The notes beneath the pieces were generated by a model. The model saw nothing but the letters and a program-made list of their open reading frames with translations, had not been told where the DNA came from and ran no database searches. DNA of 64,000 nucleotides, from assembly GCA_014529385.2 (NCBI GenBank), contig CM043967.1, forward strand, positions 82,218,278 through 82,282,277, written 5' to 3'. Shown here one piece after another: positions 48,269 to 58,461 of the stretch. The position numbers and the translations under genes were made by a program. Each line of letters starts with the position of its first letter. The stretch's first letter is position 1. The DNA is from Adiantum capillus-veneris. Its lineage: Eukaryota > Streptophyta > Polypodiopsida > Polypodiales > Pteridaceae.

Positions 48269-49611
48269 AACACTAGGTTGGTAATGGGACACTTTTATGT
48301 CCTGGGACACTTTTATGTCCTATTAAGTGACCATATTCCTTGAATTATGTCAAGAGTTTCAAAATGGATTTTGAGGTGCTATCTATCTAGAAAGTTGTCT
48401 CATGAGCTGAAAAAAACTCGACATTTTTTTGGAATATCAATTCCATCTTTAACCTTGTCCTTGGACAACATTTCACAACCTTAATTGTGTGAAAAAACGG
48501 GTCCTGTTTTTGGCTTTTTTCAACTTTTTGCAACTATACCACTCTAGAATTCATGTTTGTGAGGTCTATAATGCTAGAGAACTATCTTTAGTAGTCCTGA
48601 ACATGTCCTGATGCTTCTAGGGAGAAATAAATGTTAAAGTTGTAAGTTATGACCAAATTACAAAAATTGTCAAATCCTGTTTTTTAACCAATTTTAGCTC
48701 TTCTATGATTTTTTTGGTGGCTTTCATGATATCCAAATGCAGTTTTGATTTTCTATGTTGCATATTGTGACATAAAGATAATATTCCTTGAGTTTTGGGG
48801 CACCTAATACCCTATTTTGCATAGTAGACAACGATAGTTGATTTTTTCAATTATAGAAGAAAATGAAAGATTCTAGTATATCAAGTATAGCTTTTTCAAT
48901 ATTGTTAGTTTCTTGTGCCAACTACATGCATTTTGTAGGTAGTAACCATATCTAGTCATAGGATCAAATTTGGCTAGATATTGAATAGTTTCTATGGGAT
49001 TCTACAACTCATAATGTTGAACCCAGTTTTTTCATGTTTGCTGTATTTAGCACTTCATCTTTGTCCCCAAGATTCCCCTTGGTAAGAGATGTATTATTCT
49101 TTTGACATGCTCCATGGCTCCTTATGAACCTAAAGGACAATAGGGAACTAAGAAAACATGCATATATTATTTGTATTGAGCGTGGCTATAGAAACTTTGA
49201 TGATAGATTTGCAGAATGGTAAAAATTCAACTTTTTTGTACCTATTTCTTTTGGAGAAACAAAAAATAGTGAGTGAGAAGCAATCATATGTTATGATCAC
49301 CAACCCATTGAAGTTAACTAGGGAATTTATCTCAAGTCCTACAAAAATCCCTAATCTTATTTTTATGCAACAAAACGTAAAAAATGACTGTTTTGATGAA
49401 AATGTACCGGTCCATCAACTTTGGAGGTTTGGTGTGACCAAAAGATGAGAAATTTTACAAGTTTCTTATTTTTTCCATGTGTAGTAGGCCTTGAACTATA
49501 ACCTCATGAAAGGATTTTACAAAATGAGTGGATCTACTATGGTTTTGGAGGTTTTTTTCAAAACCCTGAAAGGACACTTTTATGTCCTGTTAGGTTACCA
49601 ACCTAGTGTTG
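48269..49611. mobile_element. Non-autonomous TIR DNA transposon, CACTA-like ends
   Basis: The ends are a perfect 16-bp inverted repeat, AACACTAGGTTGGTAA at 48269 and its complement ending at 49611. Inside each end lies the near-palindrome GGACACTTTTATGTCC, twice at the left and once at the right in the same orientation. The 1.34-kb interior is AT-rich with no transposase-like ORF (longest about 96 codons). If the terminus starts at CACTA it would fit the CACTA/EnSpm superfamily, but the flanking triplets TAA and TTG do not form a clean duplication. The class is therefore tentative while the inverted termini are certain. Confidence 0.65.
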
Positions 49612-49849
49612 AAGGATTTCATACTGATCTTTCAATTAATCTTGCAATATTTCCTCCCTTGTGTACCCAATTTATTTCTTCCATCCTTATTTATCTTTTG
49701 TTTATAGCTTAATGTCTCATCTTTCACTTGGTAATCTGATATTTCACATATCATGACAAATAGACTTGAAAACCACCATAGACGATTTGAATCTCAAAAG
49801 AATTGACAGACTAGAGATGCTTGAATTCCATAAATATGATGATTGATCA

Positions 49850-50945
49850 CATTCGCATAAAAATTACATCAAAAGTGCCATCGATATCTTGAAGAATAAT
49901 TTTAAGTTGTTCTGAAGAACCAATCAAGGGTTTGGATGGAAAGGGAGATATTGATTTGATTCCAAAAGGTCCACAATATCTGAATGCAAGCTTACGGAAT
50001 TTCCCTAGCTTTAAGGAGCTGCATTTGGGTTTGACTCTGAGGAAAACTGGTTGTTCTTCGCTAAAGCCTCTATCGAAGTGGTGAAGATCAGCGTAGCTCT
50101 TCTGCCTATCACTAACTCTCTTCAGGTGGTCTCTAATAACTAGAAGTTTATGATCTATCTCTTCTAGGGTAGACTTAGCGGTAGGAACATGAAGAGCTCG
50201 GTCGGCTAATCGAAAAGGGACTAAACATTTCTGACCATACAAGGCTTTAAAGGGTGACATTCGGAGGCTGCGATGGTGAGAAGAGTTGTAAGCAAACTCA
50301 ACTAGGGGAAGCAACTTGATCCATTGCTGGGGCTGCTGGTTGCAATATGATCGAAGCATATCTTCAATGACTTGATTCACTCGCTCACTTTGACCATCAC
50401 TCTCCGGATGATATGCTAAGCTGAGATTCAGTGGGGTACTCAGAGATCGAAACATGGCTTGTGAGAACTTTAGAAGTAAATTTGGTATCCCCATCATTGA
50501 TGATTCTTGCAGGGATTCCATGTAATCTTACTGCCTCTTTGACAAATACTTGGGCTATGTCGACGGCAGTGGCTGTCTGCTTGATTGGAATTTAGATGAG
50601 CCACCTTAGAGAGCTTATTTACTATGACAAAAATAGAATCATAGTTTTTAGTTGTCTTTGGAAGACGAGTGACAAAGTCCATACTCAGACATTCCCACTT
50701 CATCTGGGGAATATCTAGGGGCTGAAGCTTTCCAGGTAGTAAAGAAGACCATCAGCTAAAGTATAGTCAGTTACGTGCTCCCTCGGGCTCTGAGCTTGAA
50801 TCTCTTGCAGAAGAGGTCTAAAATAGGGGTCTACCTAAATTTCTTGTTGAACTTACTCGGGTGAAGAAGAGCTAAGGAGTGAATTAGTCAGGGTTGATGA
50901 GGATAGGACTGCTGGTCAAGAGGTCTTTGAGTCTATTGAAGGCAG
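49850..50945 (-). pseudogene. Ty3 chromovirus-like RNase H start joined to integrase (G5)
   Basis: From the right on the minus strand: AFNRLKDLLTSSPILINPD, the RT/RNase H connection region, then an abrupt change to PYFRPLLQEIQAQSPREH and TDYTLADGLLYYLE of the pre-integrase region. Integrase follows: MDFVTRLPKTTKNYDSIFVI, DKFT-like segment degraded, HPESDGQSERVNQVIEDML with the catalytic Glu region, and LPLVEFAYNSSHHRSLRMSP. The C-terminal part has VFLRVKPKCSSLKLGKFRKL and FRYCGPFGI. At least one frameshift (near 50500) and several stops. Most of RNase H is deleted. The style of the C-terminal domain (chromovirus-like) differs from element E. The CDS end abuts no LTR. The TIR element lies just beyond it. 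Confidence 0.75.
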
Positions 50946-51330
50946 CATCTCTCCCCAACAAAAAAAAGAAAGAGCTATCCTCAACTCGAATAAAATACGT
51001 AATTGATGAAGCTTCTTGGATACGTCTTGCAACTTAACTTCTTGTTAATGCTTTCAACTTGACTTCTCTCTTACACTTCTTCATCTCCAAAAAATCTGCT
51101 AATATAATATTGGAGTCATGGAAAATCTTTCTTAATAAGCTATCTTCTTAAATAAGTCATCGCATTTGTGGATTCTTCAATACGCTACTTCCTCTTTATA
51201 AGCTACTGGTAGTCCCTTCTTTATCAGCAGTTGTTATCCTCTTATTTTTCCGATCTTCACTCTCTTATAACTTAGTCATTTTCTTATCTGATGGTGTCTT
51301 GGCAGGAAGACTTGGTTCTTCCTGTATGTA
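50946..51330. other. Rearranged Ty3 3'-end sequence, non-coding
   Basis: 50949-50990 resembles the PPT-proximal sequence at 47825-47865. The rest shows no gene. Confidence 0.35.
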
Positions 51331-51710
51331 TGCCTTATGTGCATGGAGTGGTCATGACTAGTAACTCAACCATGGTGTGGTGGAGATCGGTGATGTTGGT
51401 AATGTTGCCAATGCTAAAATGCCCATGCTTGCAACAAAACATGATAACATGATCTCCCTAGCTTCGGAGGTGCATTATGTGCTTAGTGGTGCATGGAGCT
51501 TGGGTGGTGCCTCTAGTGTGTTCTTCCTTCACTTGTGTCTCCCTTGTGCTTAGTGGAGGCCACTTTATATAGGCTTGAGAGGTGGTCCTTACCTAATGGT
51601 CCCTGAAAATATCCACTGGTCGCTGTAGAGATTCTAGATGCCTCTCTAGTGAGAGAGATAGAGAGGGAGAGAAGGTGGAGATAGAGAGAAGGGAGGTAAG
51701 AGTGGGAGGG
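51331..51710 (-). repeat. Second copy of dispersed repeat R2 (partial LTR)
   Basis: Nearly identical to 24786-25190: both start TGCCTTATGTGCATGG and share GTGGTCATGACTAGTAACTC and ACCTAATGGTCC. This copy lacks a 17-base stretch flanked by GCATGGA direct repeats and stops at about 51710, before the microsatellites of the other copy. Confidence 0.85.
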
Positions 51711-53258
51711 GTAGTTTTTTACAATCCACAAGCCATTGGCCAGGTTATTAGAGAAGAGTGGGGGTCATGGAATTTACAAGGGGTTTTGTTGATGGTTCAA
51801 GTGGCGAGTGTGAGGTTAATGCTACTAGAATTGGTGTTTTATTGCATGATGCTGAGATGCTATGCGGTTTTACGTTTTCGAGGCCGGTTGGCCCATGCCT
51901 TCAACGTCACTTCTTAATCCGGTGTCACCTTCTCGTGCTTTTGGTGTTTCTTCTTTGTCGATGTCAAATACTTCTGATATTTTTCTACTTTTTGTGTGTG
52001 CGTATATGTGTGCAATGTACGTTTGATTGTGTGCATGCGCATGCCGTGTACTCGTGTATGTAAATGCATGTGCGTAAATGCGTGCGTGGGTGATTGTATG
52101 CATATGGGAGGTTCTGTGCATGTATATACGTTGTGAGCGGGATAGAAACACACAGAACGTCTCTATAATGACCCAACACACACTCTTGGGAAGATACATA
52201 CACACACACTATGGGGCACCACTCGGCTCACACAATCCACCTGGCCGAGACAGGGAACACACCGATGGAGTGAGAGGAGAGAGACTGTCTGTTTACCCAC
52301 TCCACACAGAGACACACACACACATACACACCCAAAAAACTTATCTCAAAAGAGGGGAACTTCTGATATTTAGATACAAATGATCTTGGACCAACACCAA
52401 TGGGGAAAATAGCTGACACAGTATGAGTAAAATAAGCTAGATACAATCACAAACTGGAGCAGAAGCTTCGCTCATAGGAGAAACTTACACAGCAAAAATA
52501 GCAGAAAAAGAGTGATGAATTTTGAAAAATGGATAGTGCCATCGCGTCCGGAACGGCCCAAAACCCCAGTCTACAATGTCAAAGTGCTCAAATCCGACCT
52601 CGAATGAGCAGTTTACGGCCACAATAGGCTCCAAAAACCCCAAAAACACAGTTGCGATTGTTCCTCTTCTCTCCTCCACGTTTTTTCTGGTCTTCTCTCT
52701 GTTTTCTCAGTTCCTACACTTAGATTTTTTAGTTGGGCACCCTTGGCCATTTAGATGACCTCAAACAGACCCCGAACAGGCCAAAAACTGACCTCGTAAT
52801 GCATAGTTGTCACCTTTTTGCATCATCCGCACACCTAGCACTCAGTTTTTTTCCAATGATGCATCCCGCCACCATGTGAAGTGGCCCCAAATTATGGTCC
52901 TCATGATGACCTTTCTACATAAGTATCACAAGAAAACACCCATGTTGTGTCTGTACTTCTCCACGTGCAAATATTGACTCATTCGGCCTCCTGACGCCAC
53001 TAGATGCCATCTGACGCACCTGCTTACCTCATGTGGTCGGCCCGTGGATAGCTTCCTCCAAAAGTTTTACACGCTACCAACTCGTCATTATTGTAGAAAA
53101 AACACACTGATACTGGTAATAATGAAAATCGATGCACTATGTACATGATGTCCTACCTGTACACATGTGGGCTCCACGTAACCACCTGGCTTTGGAAAAT
53201 GGGCAATCCTTTATTCGATGCACCATGCATGTGTATGTACATATGCGCAATCCCTTGC
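51711..53258. other. Non-coding stretch with CA/GT-rich patches
   Basis: The 51758-52063 plus-strand frame (MEFTRGFVDGSSGEC...) is open but runs into GT-repeat translation. I cannot assign it. CA-rich patches lie near 52200 and 52310. Confidence 0.35.
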
Positions 53259-53336
53259 TCCAAAAAACTCCTGACATAATTTGCCCATCCCCTAGCCTCC
53301 AAAAAACTCCTGACATAATTTGCCCATCCCCTAGCC
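53259..53336. repeat. Tandem duplication, two perfect 39-bp units
   Basis: TCCAAAAAACTCCTGACATA followed by ATTTGCCCATCCCCTAGCC occurs twice without difference. Confidence 0.95.
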
Positions 53337-53353
53337 TACTAGAGCATTCATGC

Positions 53354-54301
53354 TCAGCAACAGCAAAAAGAGATATTCACTCCACCTGGATCCCACACAA
53401 AAACACTTTGCATTCCTTGCATCGAAAACTTAATCAAGCTTCCACCTGGTTCCCAAGGAAAACCTGTAGGGATGCCATATATCAACTTTGCATCAAGAAA
53501 ACCATCAATTACTTTGGCATAGACCTGCTTGTGAAAATATATCTCCTTCTCCATAGCTGAGAGGTCTGCACTGATCATTTGTGTCATCAATTCTTGCTTC
53601 TTCCACAATTCGACCTTGGTTTGCATCAACCCTTCAATCACTTCATAAGGCCCTTCACTTTCATCTTCAACTTCATTTGCAAATGCAAATAAGCCAGACT
53701 CCTGGATTTCTTTGTCCATCAAAAGAAATGCAACATCAGCATCCTCATCACTGCTGGTAGTGCTATCACTGTCCTCATCTGTCACCATGGAATAGTCTTC
53801 ATCACTAGACTCATCCTCATCTTCATAAAGCTCCTCCAATCGTTTCCTTGTGGCCATATTATATAGCTTCTTGGCACCTGTCTGTCCATAGAGGCTAATC
53901 GTACCATGTCGCCAATATTGAACAGCTCCTACTGCATGTAACCATGGTCTACCTAGTATAATAGGATATGCTCCCAAACCCACTGGCATCACATGAAAAT
54001 CAACCACCGCCTTTGCATCATACGCCTCCACCTCTAAGCTCTTTACAACACCCAAACATTTTACTTTCTGATGGTTTGCCAATCTAATCCAGAAGCCTGA
54101 CACCCCAGTCAGTGTGAGAGCCATCTTCTCAACGCATGAGTGTGTTATCACATATATTTGGGCTCCGCCATCCACATAACCTTGTCCCAGAGTTTTTCTT
54201 TTATACCACACATCTACGATTGGACAAATGTCTGGTAGCTCATCCATTGCCAACACCTTCACTGAACCCCTCTCTGGCTCTTTCTCCATTGGGTTAACCA
54301 T
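53354..54301 (-). CDS. Ty3 aspartic protease ORF, C-terminally truncated element (G6)
   Basis: An ATG-initiated ORF of 315 codons (MVNPMEKEPERG). The retropepsin-like domain spans about residues 30-135: catalytic VDGGAQIYVIT (a DGGA variant as in other plant Ty3 families rather than DSGA), then CLGVVKSLEVEAYD and the conserved YPIILGRPWLHAVGAVQYW. An acidic Ser/Asp/Glu-rich linker follows (DEDESSDEDYSM...SSDEDADVAF), then a charged helical region. The ORF ends at a stop 53354 with no RT, so the element is truncated, next to a 39-bp duplication. It lies 12 bases downstream of the GAG ORF stop, in the same strand. It would process the polyprotein. Confidence 0.75.
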   Translation of the reverse strand: MVNPMEKEPERGSVKVLAMDELPDICPIVDVWYKRKTLGQGYVDGGAQIYVITHSCVEKMALTLTGVSGFWIRLANHQKVKCLGVVKSLEVEAYDAKAVVDFHVMPVGLGAYPIILGRPWLHAVGAVQYWRHGTISLYGQTGAKKLYNMATRKRLEELYEDEDESSDEDYSMVTDEDSDSTTSSDEDADVAFLLMDKEIQESGLFAFANEVEDESEGPYEVIEGLMQTKVELWKKQELMTQMISADLSAMEKEIYFHKQVYAKVIDGFLDAKLIYGIPTGFPWEPGGSLIKFSMQGMQSVFVWDPGGVNISFCCC

Positions 54302-54313
54302 CCTCTTCCACTA

Positions 54314-55664
54314 TCACTTTAGCTTAGGCAACATCTCTATAAGCTGCCCAAAAGTAACATTTGCCTTCCTGCTTTTCAAATCCTCCTCCAAGCCATAGCT
54401 TACTTGCCTATGGCCTAGTGGAAAATCTGAAACATGAAACTTGCGACGAGCTCTCCTTTTCCTCTTGGCCTTGACATCCTCGCCTTCATGGCTCTTTCCC
54501 TTCTTCTTACTAGGACTTGGGACACTTCTTCCTTCCTTTTCCTCTGTGGTCCTCTTCCCAATAGGCATCACTAAGGTATCCTCTACCTTTGATGCCTTCT
54601 CCAAAGTGACTACCCTTAGCACTTTTGTCTTTCCCTTTTCCTCCTGGGTTAATCCACTAGTTTCTTCATCTCCCTTAATTTCGATGCCATAATCATTTGA
54701 CCTAGTTAGCACCTGTCTTGGCAATGCATACATGTCTCCCCCCATCCTTGGTGGCTTATCACATTGTGGGCTAATGTGGCCCAACTCTCCGCAATTATAA
54801 CATGTGGGCGTCTGCCTCCAGAACCTACCATTGCTTTGTCCAGCACCATTCCTAGGTCTTTCTTCACCTCCTGGCTGATTTGCAAACCTCCCTCGACCTT
54901 GATTATTTCCCACTTGACCAAACATGTTTAGGTTGAGATTCTTCATTAAATCTACCACTTGCCTCATGTCTTGCCTTAGCCCATCATCTTGCACTGTTGT
55001 AGTGACCACTGCTGGCATAACCTGAGGAGTAAGAGAAACCACTGGTTCATGATGAACCTGACCTTGCGAAGAATCCATAGGCTGAAATTCAAACGTTATG
55101 GGCAAAGACTCCACCCCTAACTGGCTCATTTTTCTCAACTTCCACTCTTTGTTCCTTGCTACCTCTAGTGCATCTTCATATGTCCTAGGCTTCTTTAGCT
55201 CCACTCTCCAAAGTATATTCTCCCAAAGACCAGCCAAGAACCTGTCCGGCCTTCTTCATCATGTCAGGCGGGGGTACTTGTTGTGCTAAGGCCTTGAACA
55301 TCCGCTCCCATGACAATGAAAACTTACGTATGTATGCATCTACTGGCTCACCTTCCTTCTGCACCAAACCTTGTACTTCTTGCCACACTTTGTCAGGATC
55401 TTCTATCTTCACAAACTCCACTTCCAATCCATGCCTTAGATTGTCTCAACTCAATCTTACGGGTGTATCAGCCCCACGCAACTCCTCTTCAAATGCTTTG
55501 GACCAAACTCGTGCATCACTCTTCAAACAAATTTGGAGAAGACATAACATCTGTGCCGGGTCATGGATCTGATTGCTGATGCAGGCAACCTCCATCTTTT
55601 CCAAAAAGTCTTCCACATCTTCATCACGTCTTCCATGAAACTCCGCCGGATAAGAGAAAGCCAT
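54314..55664 (-). pseudogene. Ty3 GAG with zinc knuckle (G6)
   Basis: Start at ATG 55662-55664 (MAFSYPAEFHGRRDEDV). The Retrotrans_gag core reads FLEKMEVACISNQIHDPAQ, DARVWSKAFEEEL, DPDKVWQEVQGLVQ and DAYIRKFSLSWERMFK. A TGA at 55443-55445 (LS*DNLRH) and a frameshift near 55240 break it. The downstream part continues WENILWRVELKKPRTYEDAL and a CX2CX4HX4C knuckle (CYNCGELGHISPQC) near 54770-54810, then a basic Lys/Arg-rich tail. The GAG would coat element RNA. Two lesions only, so it is comparatively young. Leader and LTR follow upstream at 55665-56432. Confidence 0.8.
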
Positions 55665-55875
55665 GGCTACCCATGCTACGATGCTTTGAGAACCCCTTCA
55701 AACACACGTACATGTAAGAACCCAAAACTTTTGACTGACTCAATTCCCAGAACTTCAATGGAGCTCAGCTTTAGATAAGAACAAACACATGCACATCAAA
55801 TGAGTTTTCATAGTTAATCATCAGAATTAAAACAGGCAAAGGACATTCCAGGATGTCTCTTAATCTTCTTGGCCT
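55665..55875 (-). other. G6 leader
   Basis: About 210 bases between the LTR edge and the GAG ATG. No canonical TGG PBS is visible next to the LTR. Confidence 0.45.
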
Positions 55876-56432
55876 TGTCACGACTAGGGACTTGCTATGC
55901 GCCGTGTGCGAGCCACAAAGGCTCGTAGCACAGAGTCATACAACAGACAAGCTCACAAGGAAGAATGGTGTGTTACTCACCTTCCTGCGTAGTTGTGAAT
56001 GAAGGATTCCCGCGCCGCGAAGAAGAGGGAGACGCCGCTACGCCGCGCTCAACCGCCTCGCTGCCGTTGTGCCCCCACAACGCTCGATCACACACATACT
56101 CTCACACACTCTCTCTCTCTCACACGTACACACACACACACACACACAAAGAGATGGTGAAGGAGAAGGTGGAGATGGAGCAAGAGCAGCTTCTATTGCA
56201 CAATGAGAGAATGAGTAAAAATTAGGTTTAGTGGCTTTTATATGAGCTCACCCCATTCACACTTGGGCACCCATACTTAGCCAACTAACTCCTTGAATAT
56301 TACAGTTAGAGTGCGCCTGTCATCGGTGATCACCCTTACCCTGTTCCTATTGGTCTGACAAGCCCGGTACCTGACTCTAAATAATACAACGTTTATAGAT
56401 CATAGGGTGTCCGTGTGCCGTGAGGGTTAACA
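55876..56432 (-). repeat. LTR copy 2 of family R1
   Basis: Starts TGTCACGACTAGGG and ends GGGTTAACA, 557 bp. The minus-strand TATA box CATATAAAAG is at 56235-56244. A CT/CA microsatellite near 56100-56150 and a GC-rich patch follow in the transcribed part. GAG lies downstream, fitting a 5' LTR, but a G-run typical of a PPT abuts the other side. Confidence 0.75.
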
Positions 56433-56447
56433 TGCCCCCCTTCCTGA
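56433..56447 (-). promoter_or_regulatory. Polypurine-tract-like sequence
   Basis: The minus strand reads ATCAGGAAGGGGGGCA immediately before the LTR start TGTTAACCC. This would make the LTR a 3' LTR of an element lying to the right. Confidence 0.45.
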
Positions 56448-57792
56448 TGTAGATTCCGTCCTCGGAAGCTATCCAGTTGAAGCTCGTTCGTTGAGATGGA
56501 AGAGTAGTTGACATGGATGTGCGTAGCCTTCTTCAATCACTGCAAAATCAAACAACATTGCCACAGTAATTGCATTCTCATATACAATTAAAAATCATAT
56601 GCAATAGACAGACAAAGTGATTGGTAATAGAAGTTTAGACAATTTGTCAGCAATAAACATTAAATTGCAATATAATCAAATGCATAAACAGATGTAAAGG
56701 TAAAAAATTAAACAAGTCCGGGGTCGCTAATTTAACGATCAAAAGGCACTAGAGCTCAACTATTAATACCATGGGTAACTTCTCAATTTTTTCTTGTCAA
56801 TTAAGTTGTTGCGAGAGCCAAGTATTTGATGTTCGAGGGCTGACTAGAGGCTATACCTAGAAGACCTTGTAGTTAAGCTACGATAAAAGGAATTTCTCAT
56901 GAAATCATCGCCTGACTGATTACCTTTTCTTTGACCCCCCAAAGTCCTTTCACATTGATTCAATTTTGATGTGTGCTTATTTTGTATGCCTTGGGTTTTT
57001 TTCTTTTAAAGGAAAAGCGCCCACATTGGGAACCTCTAGGGCTCTAGTACCATAGGGGATACATGTGACTGAAGTACCAATTTAAGCAGGGATTTCTCTT
57101 CCAGCTTAAAATTTTACATTGTGGCACTTTGATTTTTTTGTTTGTTCATTTTCAGCATTTTAATTTTGTAACTTTGGGGGGTCATATAACACTGTTACCC
57201 TCCCCAGGCTCATCACATTAGTAAACTCCCTTTATAATACTTAAGCTAAAGGTCAATAGGGTTAAGCCCACTAGAAAGCCCTAGTACATTTCATACAATG
57301 CTGCCTAAATCGGATTAAGAACCTAAGTAACCATTGCTTATTAGGAAGGCATTCCCCATGGTATTAAGAGAAGATTTCTAATACCTAGCTTGGTCAAACT
57401 AGCTTAGTCGGACTGCTTGATTTTTAAACCTAGACAAGTGATTATGACAAAACATTACATTGAATTAAATGTTTGATACTAAGCAAATCCGTTGAATATT
57501 ATGCTACCAATCACAATCAAAGCACACAAACATGCATGCAAAAAGATAAGGGCAATGCTAATGGACATAAAACACCTGTTTGTGTTGATGGTCGCGCTTG
57601 ATTTGAAGTGTGAACGAGAGAAAGGTTCCATGAAGGTCCAAATCCTATCAATAGCAACACGCTCCTGTACACACTAGGAAACAAAAGGAATACCTCCAGG
57701 AGGCACATTAGTGGGAAAAGGTACCAACACTTATTGAACGCAACAAAAAACATAAGGAACCCTAACCTAATTATTTGCACGCCCCTAAAGAG
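56448..57792. other. Non-coding stretch
   Basis: No gene recognised in 1.3 kb. It could be the 3' internal region of the element ending at the PPT. Confidence 0.35.
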
Positions 57793-58215
57793 TCAAGGGA
57801 ATAGGATATTGTAGAGGTTGGAGGGAAACCCTAAGGCTAAACCCCTATCCTCGTCGTCGAGATAAACAAAGTCATCATCCATGAGACCATATGTGCCATC
57901 CGTGTAGTCATGTAAATTTTCTTCTTCATCATAGGTGCCCATGTTTACTAAGAAGGTCACTAGACGCCTATAGTCATCTTGGTCAAAAGGGTAGTCTTGT
58001 GCAATGGGAGAAACGCTCTCTACTAAGTATGGATCAAACGTGGTCAAGAGACGTATCAGCCATTCTAACTCCTCAAAATTCCTCTCACATGCTAGCGTAC
58101 CTATCAAATCCCATTCACATGCAAGCACTGGAAAGACCATGTGAAATATTTGTGAAAAGTAACGAGGGTACCTCTCACCCAAGGCAGGAGTGGATGACTC
58201 TAGCGTACTAGCCAT
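57793..58215 (-). CDS. Unrecognised acidic 140-residue protein
   Basis: Complete ATG-to-stop ORF without lesions. The start MASTLESSTPALGERYPRYF leads into a hydrophobic-aromatic middle (FHMVFPVLACEWDLIGTL) and an acidic C-terminal half (YDEEENLHDYTDGTY, LMDDDFVYLDDEDRG). There is no signal peptide or known motif. The ATG lies three bases after TTTGCGTGTACAG, which looks like a plant 3' splice site but is also the inferred end of a short LTR. It might be a small element gene, an exon, or chance. I cannot name a family. Confidence 0.4.
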   Translation of the reverse strand: MASTLESSTPALGERYPRYFSQIFHMVFPVLACEWDLIGTLACERNFEELEWLIRLLTTFDPYLVESVSPIAQDYPFDQDDYRRLVTFLVNMGTYDEEENLHDYTDGTYGLMDDDFVYLDDEDRGLALGFPSNLYNILFP

Positions 58216-58218
58216 ATC

Positions 58219-58440
58219 TGTACACGCAAATAGATGATGGTTAGAGTGCAAATATTACAAGGGTCGTGTTTTTGTGCATAATTTGTTTTTATGATTTGTG
58301 TGATGGCTCTTGCTCTTTTACTTTTTTATCTTGTTTTTGTGAGTATAAGGCTTTATATATACATTCCCTAAGATCGGAGATTAAGAGGTCAGGGAGAAAG
58401 GTTGAGAGAGAAGCAAGTGAATGATGGATGTCCACAAACA
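58219..58440 (-). repeat. Putative 3' LTR of element E
   Basis: Directly follows a strong PPT on the minus strand. Starts TGTTTGTGGACATCC and contains TATATATAAAGCC near 58347-58359. The far edge is placed at TGTACACG (58219) because it gives TGT...ACA ends. No second LTR lies in the window. The outer edge is uncertain. Confidence 0.45.
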
Positions 58441-58455
58441 CTCCCCCCTTCCTTG
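58441..58455 (-). promoter_or_regulatory. Polypurine tract of element E
   Basis: The minus strand reads CCAAGGAAGGGGGGAG directly before TGTTTGTGG. It overlaps just past the stop of the downstream ORF, as expected for the 3' end of an LTR element. Confidence 0.7.
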
Positions 58456-58461
58456 GGTAGA

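Noticed and set aside
51758-52063. Plus-strand ORF starting MGVMEFTRGFVDGSSGEC, vaguely like a LINE RNase H segment
   Set aside because: No conserved RNase H residues beyond a DGSS word, and the rest of the ORF is GT-repeat translation.
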